Shown here: positions 12,601 through 23,187 of the stretch, in pieces
Numbering within the stretch: the stretch's first letter is position 1
Layout: every line of letters begins with the position of its first letter
Assembly (NCBI RefSeq): GCF_918797505.1
Contig: NC_092797.1
Span: 18,241,372 to 18,305,371 of the forward strand
Direction of reading: 5' to 3'
Length of the DNA stretch: 64,000 bases
Source of the DNA: Bemisia tabaci
Lineage: Eukaryota > Arthropoda > Insecta > Hemiptera > Aleyrodidae
Translations under genes and position numbers: made by a program
Notes under the pieces: generated by a model
What the model was told of the DNA's origin: nothing
Databases searched by the model: none
What the model saw: only the letters and a program-made list of their open reading frames with translations

Positions 12601-13231
12601 TGAACAACAAAATAGAATTGCTCATACATAGCGGTGAAGATATTAGTTACGTGGTAAAAAACGTATACATCTCCATATCAATACTGTCGTCCAAAGAGAG
12701 GGTTGAAAAAGGACAACATACCAGTGGTCATATTCTAGGCTATATACCCGTCTTTTCTGGCAACCCGTGATAATTTCCATGATCAGGTCCGTTTCAAGAG
12801 TCAAGTTACGAAGGTAGCTCCAGACGCGAAGTTTTAAGGGACCCCTAAAATTCTGTTCGCTTTTGAATATTTTTTCGTTAAAGTTGTATTCGTATCGTGA
12901 TTCTTATTTCGTTGTTTCTTTGCAAATAGACCCCAATGCACGCTCATAATCAACCCCTTTTAATGTAAAATTGGAAATACAACCGGCATGATCATTATCA
13001 GTATTATTGAACATATTATGTATTATAACTTTTATTCATGCGTGTGCAAAAGTATCATGTCATATTTAGCGAACTTGTCAGTAAAATAAAGTAATTTTTT
13101 TTAATAAGTAACCTAGTAAGGACTCCGTTTTTAAGATTTGGACTTTATAAAATTGCATCGTTTGCGTAATATTTACTAGTTTTTAAGGATGCCCCGTCTC
13201 TTCGAAACGAAGTTCTCCCAACGAACCACCA
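12601..13231. other. No gene recognised
   Basis: AT-rich sequence without repeats, exons or regulatory signals that I can support. Confidence 0.4.
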
Positions 13232-13466
13232 CACTGGAAAAAAAACACTTTGGATCTAGAGTCCAGACTCTGAAAAACATCGACAAGATAAAATACTCTT
13301 GATTCAATCGGATTTTTGCTTAAATCAAAAGGAAATCCGCTCTAATTAAGAGGCTTGGTTCTTGATTTAAGCAAAAATCCGATTGAATCAAGAGTATTTC
13401 TTCTTGTCGATGTTTTTAAGAGTCTGGACTCTAGATCCAATGTGTTTTTTTTTTTTTCTTTCGGTG
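13232..13466. mobile_element. MITE family A, copy 2
   Basis: Starts CACTGGAAAAAAAACAC and has the family A arms (TGGATCTAGAGTCCAGACTC and its complement GAGTCTGGACTCTAGATCCA) separated by about 150 bp of further complementary sequence. The right end is T-rich and closes near CGGTG. This is a complete, uninterrupted copy and useful for comparison with the interrupted copy at 14,743. Confidence 0.8.
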
Positions 13467-13700
13467 CAGCTTCTTGAGCCGCATAATGATCACCTCACCT
13501 TCAAAGTCAATGTACTCGAAACGTACCCGTTATGCCTACTCTAAAAACGTCACGCAATGTTATTCTTATCTTATCTATCTGTTATTGTCTCAGAACAGTT
13601 CTAAATTTTTTTTAACAATAAAGATTGTCGCTCAAATTGTCTCCGTTCCTTAAATTTCACACTGCGTTGTTTTGAAAAAGGTACATGTGAGCGGACATAC

Positions 13701-13835
13701 CTGCATTTGTAACCAGGAATCAATATCGGAACAACTGCCGTTAACGGAAGATGACAGATTAAACTCAGCAGCGCAATCCGGAACAATTTGATCTTCGTCA
13801 ATGGAATGGGGCCTTAAAATAACACACGCCTCCAT
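13701..13835 (-). CDS. Candidate first coding exon of an unidentified minus-strand gene
   Basis: On the minus strand an ATG at 13,835 opens a 45-codon frame that ends exactly on a codon boundary at a good donor (CAG/GTATGT at 13,700). The peptide begins MEACVILRPHSIDEDQIVPD and ends near DSWLQMQ: acidic and serine-rich, like the N-terminus of a transcription factor. I do not recognise the family. Upstream is a GC-rich promoter-like block with CCAAT motifs. The next exon must lie at lower coordinates, either in 1-13,600 (none found) or beyond the window, which would imply a first intron longer than 13.7 kb. It may not be real: evidence is a start, a frame, a donor and a promoter context only. 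Confidence 0.35.
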
Positions 13836-14149
13836 AGTCCAAAACACGCCACAGATTCACGCGACACCGTGTTTTCCTCCCGTGAAAATACCGGCCAAAA
13901 ACACACCACCAACTCTGGAATACATTCAACTCGATCGCGAAAACTCTCACGGAAAAAGTGCCCGACACGTGGATTCGAAAACGCGGAGAGAATGTTCACT
14001 CACACCACACCAGTTTAAAGAGTATTTTACAGTTCAGAACATAGAGAAACCACCGAAGCACACGGCAAGAGTCGTAAAAATCGTCACCAAAAAATGTTTC
14101 AAAAAAAGAAAAACAAACAAAATTCAATCGAAAAACACTACGTAGGGGA

Positions 14150-14500
14150 GAAAAAGGGCACGGCGCGCAGCGCGAGGCAGCTATTCCTGACTTGGACTGG
14201 GTACCCGAGCGAACTGTGTCCAGCTCGATTGTTGAGCGCGTGAATGGGCGTGGCCTCGGCGCGGGTCCCCGGCCGCGGCCAATCAGAGCGCCAGGCGCTA
14301 TATCCCATTCGCTTTTTTATTTACTTATATTCATTCATATTTAGCCGCTCGGCTCGGCCGCGTATCTGAGGCCAGTCCTCTGATCGGAACAGAGTTGCAA
14401 TTTGTAAACGGGACATTAATAAGGAGCGCGAGTAATTATTCATGAAATATCCGCGGCAGCTACGCGCGACCACTCCGAGGAGGTGGGCTTTCGGAGGTGG
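14150..14500 (-). promoter_or_regulatory. GC-rich promoter-like block
   Basis: About 350 bp of CpG-rich sequence in an otherwise AT-rich region. It includes CGGCCAATCAGAGCG (CCAAT box with good context), TATATCCC, repeated GCTCGGCTCGGCCGCG and TAATTATTCATG. It lies directly upstream of the candidate minus-strand first exon at 13,835 and could also fire towards the plus strand. Direction is inferred from that exon. Confidence 0.45.
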
Positions 14501-14742
14501 GAGTAATTAGTGAACTGCCGCTACGATCGAACCGCTAACCGTGGCCATCTCTGACTTCGGCCACGAAAGTGAGTAATAGCCGATTTTAGCACGGCGAGTC
14601 TTCCTTCTTTGCGCGCGGTTTTCTGCCGATGAGTTACCGTGGGTTGCGCGGGTGATATGAAAAATATGAAATATTGAAAATTTCCGTGGAATATTTCATG
14701 AAATTTCACAAAGTTGTGAAAAATATAAAAAGGGTGAAACAT

Positions 14743-14748
14743 CACTGG

Positions 14749-14783
<35 letters not shown>

Positions 14784-15253
14784 ACATTGGATCTAGAGTC
14801 CAGACTCTTGAAAACATTGACAAGAAAAAATACTCTTGATTCGATCGGATTTTTGCTTGAATCAAAACGAAATCCACTTAAATTAAGAGGCTAGGTTCTT
14901 GATTTAAGCTAGATTCTGATTGAATCAAGAGTACTTGGACCGCGTTAAACAGAAAGGAACCAAGCCACATCAGCTATTGCCAAATTTAATTGAGCAATTC
15001 AATTTTTTACATGAAAACGGTTGTGCGGATTTTTAGGCAAATTTCAGTGAAAATTCTCCATAGTTTGAAGCAAATTCCCTAAAAATTTTAAAGGAATCCG
15101 CACAAAAATTCTCTCGTAAAAAATTTAATTGCCCAGCTAAACTTGGCAATAGCTGATGTGGCTTGGTTCCTTTCTGCTAAACTCGATCCACTTTTTCTTG
15201 TCGATGTTTTTAAGAGTCTGGACTCTAGATCCAATGTGTTTTTTTTTCCAGTG
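14743..15253. mobile_element. MITE family A, copy 3, split by a nested MITE
   Basis: Begins CACTGG followed by a long A run and the family A left arm. It ends with the right arm GAGTCTGGACTCTAGATCCA and CCAGTG. The expected central-to-right portion is interrupted at 14,937 by a family B element; removing that element and one ACTT restores a family A copy like the one at 13,232. Confidence 0.8.
14937..15189. mobile_element. 253-bp palindromic MITE family B, copy 2 (nested, ACTT target duplication)
   Basis: Same length and sequence family as 7095-7347 but inverted: its left end GGACCGCGTTAAACAGAAAG matches the reverse complement of the other copy's right end. ACTT flanks both sides (14,933-14,936 and 15,190-15,193). 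It sits inside a family A MITE, so it inserted later than that element. Confidence 0.88.
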
Positions 15254-16899
15254 ATATTTTCAGGGGCTGAGAATGCAGCGCGCGCTAAAAAACACCGAAG
15301 AGCAAGAACCGGCCGCCTTTCATTTAATTTTGCATTTAATTTAGAGAGATGTTTTTCCATGTTTTTTTATTTTTTTCTGAAATTTCATGAAACACTTCAC
15401 ATGAAATTTCAAGATTTTCTTCTTCGTGAAAAATTTCAACCCTGGATTTACCTGGGCACACAATGCGACGTTTCCCGATCTAAAGAACGTAACTACTTTC
15501 AACGTTGCCACATGTCCTTTCAATATTTTTCTCTTTTTACTCGGATATTTTTAGAATGTTTCCTCAGGATATTCCACAGATTTTTCCATGGACTACCATA
15601 CAAAATCAACGGAATTTTGGACAGATATTTCGCTATATTCTTCGTGTGAAAACAAGAATTGAGTAATTAGATTTTGCAACCTTGGAATAGAGAAATGTCC
15701 CCTCTGGGCAACGAAAAATTGGGAGGGGACGGAGCTAAAGCTAGAGCGAGTTCCTCACTATGAAACGAATATTTGAGGAGGAAAATCGCTAAAAATTGGG
15801 CCCCAAATTGCACATGTATATCTCGCTTTTTAAATTCGATAACTATTTACAGACATAAGATAGAATGATTGAACATGATATGCACGTTCTGCGGGGGAAG
15901 GCGTCCAATAGATCGTATTCGATACATCAACAGATGAGATTGTATCGATATCGATTGGTTCAATGTGTAAACGAAAATCTAAGGTAACGGGTATTTTGTG
16001 ATCAAATTCTTATTATTTTGAGTATCAAATGGCAATGAAATAAAGTGAAAATTTTAGGAATTTTCTCATTTTTAGCTTTTCCAAATTAAATACTAACAAT
16101 TTTGTTTGCGGTTATGTTCTATTGTTTTGAACTAATCGAACCACTATTGAATACGATCTGTAATGTCCGTGTAAGGCACATTTTCTCACGTATTTCACCG
16201 ATCGAAGGGGCGCGCGAGACACGAGGGCTTTTCGCTACAGATCTGAAAATTTGTCAACGGATACAATTTTTTGCCTGTTACCATATGATTAGCACATTAT
16301 TCCCTCAAAAAGTCTATACAAATCATCGTACCCCCTCCTAATTTGGCCACAATCGCAGTTATAACGAGTCGCACTTACTGAAAATCCTCTTTTTCGCCAA
16401 TCGGAGTTACAGGCAAAAAACAAAGTCGTGCCACGTTAACAGAGGATCCATCAATTTGGTAACACCGGATTTCCTCCATTTAAACCTATGCTAAATAATC
16501 GATTCTTGTCGGAGCACCTGGCCCCTCCAAGATTCGATACATTTCCATGGGTTTAGATGAAGAAAAGACAATGTTGCCAATTTGCTGGATCCGCCAATGC
16601 GCATTAAATATCTGGAAATGTGATATACGGATGTGATAGCTGGCGTAGTTTTACGTAATTAGCACAATTTTCCCTCAAAAAGTATTCACATCCCCTTTTT
16701 GCAGCAGTTGTTCTAGCTTAACAGATGGTAGATTACACGCGGTGAGCTGTGTATCAAACAACGTAAAGTAGGTCTGTATATCGATTTCAACCTGAACAAA
16801 CGTCATTTCTTGAAAATACACGAAGGTCATTCGTGTTAATTTTCTCGCGAACCAAGGTCGCTAGAAGAAACGAATGGCATACACTTGAATTCAGTATAC
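15254..16899. other. No gene recognised
   Basis: AT-rich sequence. Plus-strand open frames near 15,143-15,649 and 16,102-16,341 give low-complexity or repeat-derived translations (the first crosses the two MITE ends). No promoter or splice structure is evident. Confidence 0.4.
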
Positions 16900-17835
16900 T
16901 CATAACGTTAATAATTTAAAACTGAGTTTTTAAAATCGAATCAAAATGCAGGAATCACTGCAGAGAGTTAAACACAGTGCTCAAAAGAAATGGTGCACCG
17001 CCGAACAGGAGTTGCTTAAATCATGAAAGACATATTATTATTCAAAAATATGATGATGCTAAACCACCCGAAGGATTGCCATGACGGCATAATGCAGGAG
17101 ACACTTCAGAGACTTCAAGCCTTCACAGAAAAGTAATACAGTGATTTTGTGAAAAGTGAGAAATAACGCTATTTTCACCTCAATGTCACAGGATACAACC
17201 AATATTTCCAGCGAAGTCGTGAAAGCTGAAAAAATTACAAGACTTTCACCTGGAATCGCAACATTTGCGCAATTTTTTGAGGGATTTTGAAAAAACGTAA
17301 ATCTTACGTGAAATCACTTTGATATCTCGGCAAATACGCGATGTTTCCGGCGGTTATGTAAGAACAAAAAATTGCGCGTTTTTTACGTGAATATCGCGGC
17401 ATTCATATAAACTTCAGTAATTCGAGACAGGCGAAAAGCTCAGATTTTCCTTCAATTTCGCGTGATACCACATGACTACTCCGGAGTTCGAATAGTTGCG
17501 CGCTCGGTGTCCACTGCATGTGAATGTGACCAGTGATGATTCAGAAAACACTTCAGCTCAAAAAGCTAAGATTTTCCTTCAATTTCACGTGATACTACAT
17601 GACTACTCCGGAGTTCGAATAGTTACGCGCTTGATTCCTACATTAAATTAGCGATGAGAGCGTAAATCCTACATTTATAAACTTACATTTTTCGGGTGAT
17701 AGGCACCGCACACCTATACTCCGAGTTCGAATGATTGATCGCTTGATGTCCGTTTTAACCAGTGTTGATTCATCAAACATTTTCATGCTTTCCGTGAACA
17801 CTGAATATTAAAAAATATGCGATTATTCTAGAGTT

Positions 17836-18655
17836 TAGTGATGGCGATTCTTGGATCGATCTTCCAAAAGATCGATTCTCCGAGACCAAAAGATCGAGAA
17901 GATCGAATCGATTCTTTCACGACGATTTTTTGCGTGGATCGATTCATTTCACCTGGAATTGGATCGAAAGAATCGGTTCCTAATATTCCTAACTTTTGAG
18001 TATATTTTCTCCCGGAACTTAACGACTTGATTGAAAATGAAGAAGATTCTATACAAACATATTTCCTGAGAGGTTATCGCACATAATCCTGCTCAATTGC
18101 CTTTCTTTGCGTCCCGATCTTCTCCGATTCTTTTCAGCTCTTTTTGCCTAGTCACAAAAGATCGGACGGAACGGATCGGCAAGGGATCGATCTTTTGTCA
18201 CGTGACGATTCGTGTGGATCGGATCGGGAAGATCGATCGGATCGGATCGGATCGGATCGTCATATCATGGTTCCATCGGAGAAAAATGAAAGTACTAGAT
18301 ACGATCGATTTCAATCAAAAATCTCCACACACTGATTACTATTCTGTGATCTACTGTTATCAGACAAATTCTTTATATTTATCCATTATTCGTTTGTTTA
18401 CAAACTCGATCCACGATGCACTAAAAGATCGTCACGTGACGATCTTGAATCGATTCAGAATCGTCACATGACAAATTTAAGCATGTATTATTGGCTCATT
18501 TTGAAATTTCAGATCGGCGGGAAAGATCGGATCGTTGGATCGATCTTTTGAAAGATCGATTCTTTTGACCCGATCTTTGAATCGGATCGATTCTCCCTAT
18601 ACGATTCAGATCGATCCAGGAGAATCGATTCTCAGTCAAAAAATCGCTATCACTA
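17836..18655. mobile_element. 820-bp hAT-like non-autonomous element, perfect 8-bp target duplication
   Basis: Termini TAGTGATGGCGATTC and AATCGCTATCACTA are inverted repeats in the style of hAT elements. The 8-bp sequence CTAGAGTT occurs on both sides (17,828-17,835 and 18,656-18,663). The interior is extraordinarily rich in GATC: runs of GATCG (five in a row near 18,236-18,260), GATCGATTC and their complements, so it can fold in many ways. No transposase frame is present. It interrupts the satellite-like repeat. Confidence 0.9.
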
Positions 18656-18850
18656 CTAGAGTTGTTGTAAAAAAAATGATAAATTATGCGTTTTCCTGTC
18701 AATATCGCTGCAAGTATCTACGCGACGTTTCTAGCTGTTTTGCAAGAATATAAAAACATACGCGTATGTCACCTTAATGTTGCGGCAAGTATACTACGAA
18801 TTTCGAATAATTTCGCGCTCCATTCCCACATTTACGATGCGAGCATAAAT

Positions 18851-19311
18851 AGGGGCGGACTGGCAGTCGAAAAGTTAGGAGGCTACCTGGATTTGGGGGC
18901 CCCTCCTGTCGTTCGGGGGCCCCTCCCCCGGCAAATTTTAAAAATTTCACACTTTTACAAACGCAATTTTAAGCATTTTCGGAGTCAAATTCAAGAGTAT
19001 TTGAACTTCAAAATAACCCATTCTCAGGATTCTTCGGAGGCCCGGGCCCCTTCATCACTTCTGGGGCCCCAGGAGCCCACTAGATTTCCCTGTATATTCT
19101 GCAGTATTATAAACTTTAAGCGACCTTTTATGTCCTCTTTTGACCTCTTAGAGACAAATTTTCAAGGATTTTGAGGCATGGTAGTGGCTGTATAGGATTG
19201 GAAAATTACAACATTACCGGGAAAAAACGACGAATCGAAAAAATCGCAGCGGGGGGCCCTTCAGGGATTCCGCGGCAAATTGTTAGGGGGCAATCGCCTC
19301 CCCGCCTCCAT
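18851..19311. mobile_element. hAT-like element, AGGGGCGGACTGG type, right terminus missing
   Basis: The left end AGGGGCGGACTGGCAGTCG and the interior match the complete copy at 50,915-51,319 (GTCGAAAAGTTAGGAGG, ATAACCCATTCTCAGGATTC, AATCGCCTCCCCG). The last 15 or so bases (GCCAGTCCGCCCCTG in the other copy) are absent, yet GCATAAAT flanks both sides (18,843-18,850 and 19,312-19,319), consistent with an 8-bp target duplication inside the satellite repeat. Confidence 0.8.
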
Positions 19312-20206
19312 GCATAAATCCTACATACATTAATAAACGTTAGTGATTTGAGACGGGCAAAAAGCTAAGGTTTGCCTTCATTTTTGCGTGATACCACGTG
19401 ACTCCTTCAGAATTCGAAAAGTCCCGCGCTCGGTGTCCGTTTTGACCACTAGTGTTTCATAAGAAATGTGTATGCCAATTTTCTTGAACATTAAAAAAAA
19501 TAGGCAGCGGTTAGAGCCGGATTTACGTTTTTGCCACCCGGTGAAACACGCGGCGAAAGCGTAAACTGCGTAATCTTAGTCTGCAATAGTTAGAAGGATG
19601 CTTATTTGCGCAGAAAAATGTCGCAAACAAATAGGTATTTTAGTACGGGGAAATAATTCGTGCCACCGCGAAAAGGGCGAAAATGGAACATGATAAAAAA
19701 TTAAATGATATGTCGATGCTTTACGCACTTTATTTAGCGGCTTTGTGATAACATAAAACGTACGCGTATCCACCTCAATATCGCGGAAAGAACGCGGTTC
19801 GTTCAGCAGTTTTTCAAGAACATAAAAAAAGGACTTTATATTCGGACTTAGGATTTAGGACTTTATAAAGGATTTTATATTGTTATCGTATTATTCATAA
19901 TAATCAATAATTTGAGGCCGACAAAAAGCTAAGATGTTCCTTCATTTTGGCCAGGCCTACTTCGGGATTCCAATTTCCAATAGCTGCGCGCTTGATAATT
20001 CCTACATTCATAAACATATGAGTGCTAAATTCGGAATTTGAGATAAAAAAAAATCCAAGTTTTGTCTTTATTTTTGGATGATACCACATACCTACTCCAG
20101 ATTTCGAGAGTTCGAGAGTTCGCTTGATTCCTTCATCTAACGATGCGAGCACAAATGGTTCATTCAGAAACGTTAGTTTACTTTGAGACAGGCGAAAAGC
20201 CGAGAT

Positions 20207-20581
20207 AATGGGCGTGGCTAGGGGCGACCAGGGGGTGCCTGGCCCCCCTACAGTTCAAAATAGTATCATTTGCCTCCACCCACCCCTCAGAATTCTTGTT
20301 CGAGGAAAAAACAAAAAATCTATTGAAGTCTTGAATTCATCGATTCGAGACTAATTTGAGCTGATAATACAGAACTCACCGTGATTTTTTGGTAGAAATT
20401 AATATAAAATTTGCATCATAAAATCCCTAAAATGCGTCTAAATAGCGGTAAATTGTAATAAGTTTCCGGTGGAGGCTCACCGAGCCCCCTTCTGTGCTGG
20501 GGAGGAGGGAACGGGAGTCCATAACCCTCTGTGGTATGGAGGCTAGGCCACCCATAGCAAACTAACTTAGCTACGCCTATG
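20207..20581. mobile_element. 375-bp hAT-like element
   Basis: Left terminus AATGGGCGTGGCTAGG and right terminus TTAGCTACGCCTATG are inverted repeats. Flanks GCCGAGAT (20,199-20,206) and GCCAAGAT (20,582-20,589) form an 8-bp duplication with one mismatch, embedded in the AAAGCTAAGATT block of the host repeat. GC-rich ends, AT-rich centre, no coding capacity. Confidence 0.75.
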
Positions 20582-20603
20582 GCCAAGATTAGCCTTCATT
20601 TTT

Positions 20604-21526
20604 AGGTAGATTTCGAAGAAATATCTACCTATTGCAGACGGTACGACCTCGTAATTTTCCGGAATTTTTGCTCAAAGAGCATCGATCCTGAAGCCCTGAG
20701 TTGAAAAATGTGGGTCATAAAAAAAGTACGATATATATTTATATATATATAACTGGGATCTAACGAACCTTTGCGACCGTTTTTTTCCGGAACTATCCGT
20801 ACGATCAAAACGAAACTAAGCATGGTTCTTCACTGCTATGAGGTCTAAATCAAGTTTCCTTTTTCGTGAAAATCGGTCCACCCCTTATCCGGAAAATCTC
20901 AAGTCCAAAGGGGGAGGATTTTTCAAACTCGTCCGATCTTAGTCGGTGATACGTCAAAAAACTCGTCTCGTCGTGGCCTTCAAAAACAACATATTTTCAT
21001 CTACCCTCTAAAACCACCCCTTATCCGGAAAATCTCAAGTCCAAAGGGGGAGGATTTTTCAAACTCGTCCGATCTTAGTCGGTGATACGTCAAAAAACTC
21101 GTCTCGTCGTGGCCTTCAAAACAACCTATATTCATCTACCCTCTAAAACCACCCCTTATCCTGAAAATCTCAAGTCCAAAGGGGGATGATTTTTCAAACT
21201 CGTCCGATCTTGGTCGTTGATACGTCAAAAAACTCGTCTCGTCGTGGCCTTCAAAACAACCTTTATTCACCTACCCTCTAAAACCACCCCTTATCCTGAA
21301 AATCTCAAGTCCAAAGGAGGATGATTTTTCAAACTCGTCCGATCTTGGTCGGTGATACGTCAAAAAACTCGTCTCGTCGTGGCCTTCAAAACGACCTATA
21401 TTCACCTACCCTCTAAAACCATTCCTTATCCGGAAAATCTCAAGTTTAAGGGGACGATTTTCCGACTTGTCAAGCTCATTAGGCGCAATTGTTTTCATAG
21501 AAACGATTAGTCGAAATCTACCTTTC
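20604..21526. mobile_element. TIR element carrying an internal 135-bp tandem array
   Basis: Outer ends AGGTAGATTTCGA and TCGAAATCTACCT are inverted repeats. The left end itself can fold back on ATATCTACCT. Between them lies the array described next. The target duplication is not clear. It sits in the CCTTCATTTTT block of the satellite-like host repeat. Confidence 0.55.
20878..21480. repeat. 135-136-bp tandem repeat, about 4.4 units
   Basis: Units begin with CCACCCCTTATCC at 20,878, 21,014, 21,149, 21,284 and 21,419 (the last reads CCATTCC and is partial). Each includes AATCTCAAGTCCAAAGGGGG, CAAACTCGTCCGATCTT and ACTCGTCTCGTCGTGGCC. Units are highly similar, so the array is fairly recent or homogenised. 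No coding sense is apparent. Confidence 0.88.
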
Positions 21527-22400
21527 GTTTCCACTGTGGTTGGAAAGCGTTTTTTTTTTGAAGATACAACATTCCTAATCCATAGTTCGAATAGTTGCTT
21601 GCTTGGTGTCTGCTTTGATCAGTGTTGAAGCATCAAACATTATCATGCAAATTGACGTAAACATTAAAGAAACGCATTTTTCTTGACTGTTTTGTAAAAT
21701 AAAAATAAAAAATTACGCGTATACCGCCGTAATATCTCGCCTAGTATACCGCAGAATTCGGGTGGTTGCGCGCTTGATTTCCGCATGTAATGATGCGGGG
21801 CTAAATCCTAATTTAATAAATGTCAGTGCGAGAGACGGGCAAAGAGCTAAGATTTTCCTTCAATTTCGCGTGATACCACATGTCTACACCGGAGTTCGAA
21901 TAGTTGCACGCTCGGTGTCCGCTGTGGTGACCAGTGATGATTCATAAAACTCTTCAGCTCAAAAAGCTAAGATTTTCCTTCAATTTCGCGTGATACCACC
22001 ATGACTACTCCGGAGTTCGAATGGTTGCGCGGTCGGTGTCCGCTGTGACCAAGTGATGTTTCACGAAACATATTCATGGTACTTTACGTGAACATTAATT
22101 AAATCCGCGCCTTTTCCCGCGGGTTTGTAAAAACGTGAGAAATTGTGCGCGATTTTTATCTCGCAATCATTATCGCGGCTAATAAGCGATTTCTCAATCA
22201 GTCATCTGAAATAATGAGAAATTACGAATTTTTCATCTCAATATCACGGCAAACACGATCGTTCCTGCTGCTTCGTAAAAACATAAACAATTACGCGCAT
22301 TGCACCTCATTATTATGTTACGGCGCGTTTGATTTCCGCATTGATCGGGCTTTATCATCACTCTCTCATTTGCTCATCAATTGCTTTAAAATACAATGAA

Positions 22401-23058
22401 TGAATAAACACGATACATTTTGGCGCTCTCTCGGTCGGTACCCCTCTCGAGTGCGTATACGTTTTGTGGGTGATAGGTCAAAATGTCCGAAAGCAAATGT
22501 CCCGAGTAAAAACATGTCCAATATAAGAAAAGCCACCACTGCCATCAGTAAAAAATGTCCGAGTACCTGGAATGTCCAGTAGCAGTACCATTACCAAAAT
22601 TAAAAATGCCCAATAAACCCAAATTAAATCCGCGAGTCATAATTGATATTACCATTTACCTGTTGGTAGAAATTTTTCATATGTACTTCCTCAGTGGGCA
22701 TTTTGTTTTCGGCCATAATACTGCTATTGGACAATCCAGATTTGGACTTGTTTTAAAAATGGGCTTTTTTGACTTTGGACATTTTTGTACTTCGGACATT
22801 TATCTTTGAACATTTTGTCCTATTCCCGTTTTGTGCCCCTCACGATGGGGCCTGGCAGCGCAGCAGGGCCGTTGAGAGCAGGGGTAGGTACTCCAAACTT
22901 TCCCATAGAGGAAATTTCACCGCAATCCTATGTGTTTGGCACGGAGAACTAATGCGATACTCGATAGGAAGATTTCGTGCTTTTGAGGACCACCAGGGAA
23001 TCTGCCCGACATGCTTCGCGATTGGTCAATACTCGGGTACGAGGGAAATGCGAGGGAA
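22401..23058. repeat. Possible inverted-repeat element rich in GGACATTT
   Basis: TGTCCGAAAGCAAATGTCC near 22,481 is roughly complementary to GGACATTTTTGTACTTCGGA near 22,782, suggesting an element of about 330 bp (22,473-22,812). The remaining sequence to 23,058 has no gene that I can support. Confidence 0.4.
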
Positions 23059-23187
23059 ATATCGTCGCTTCTCTGACTAGAGGGCGTATCTCAATTTCCA
23101 CGTGAGCCCTGTCTCCATATAACTCAATGCTTTTCATGGCTCACGCGGAATTAGAGATACGCCCTTACGTCAGAGGAGCGACGATAT
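23059..23187. mobile_element. 129-bp MITE family E, copy 1
   Basis: Ends ATATCGTCGCTTCTCTGAC and GTCAGAGGAGCGACGATAT are inverted repeats, continuing into AGGGCGTATCTC / GAGATACGCCCT and CACGTGAGCC / GGCTCACG. Almost the whole element folds. A second copy is at 56,562-56,692. Confidence 0.8.

Larger units (their letters stand above)
16900..22400. repeat. Old, degenerate satellite-like repeat block with nested insertions
   Basis: A set of blocks recurs in the same order: an AAAACATAAAAAATTACGCG-like A/T block; ATATCGCGGCAAGTATAC; GATGCGAGCATAAATCC; GACGGGCAAAAAGCTAAG; TTTCCTTCAATTTCGCGTGA; ACTCCGGAGTTCGAATAGTT; GCGCGCTCGGTGTCCGCTTT; ACCAGTGATGATTCATAAAA. Instances of the GGAGTTCGAATAGTT block are near 17,480, 17,607, 17,720, 19,400, 21,583, 21,890 and 22,012. 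The units are diverged and separated by elements at 17,836, 18,851, 20,207 and 20,604. Its original nature (satellite, or interior of a large element) is not clear. Confidence 0.65.

Noticed and set aside
13801..14145. Plus-strand 114-residue open frame, lysine-rich
   Set aside because: Antisense to the candidate minus-strand leader and exon; no recognisable domain, and composition explained by the GC-poor leader.
16102..16341. Plus-strand 79-residue open frame
   Set aside because: No domain, no splice context and no conservation argument; consistent with chance in AT-rich DNA.
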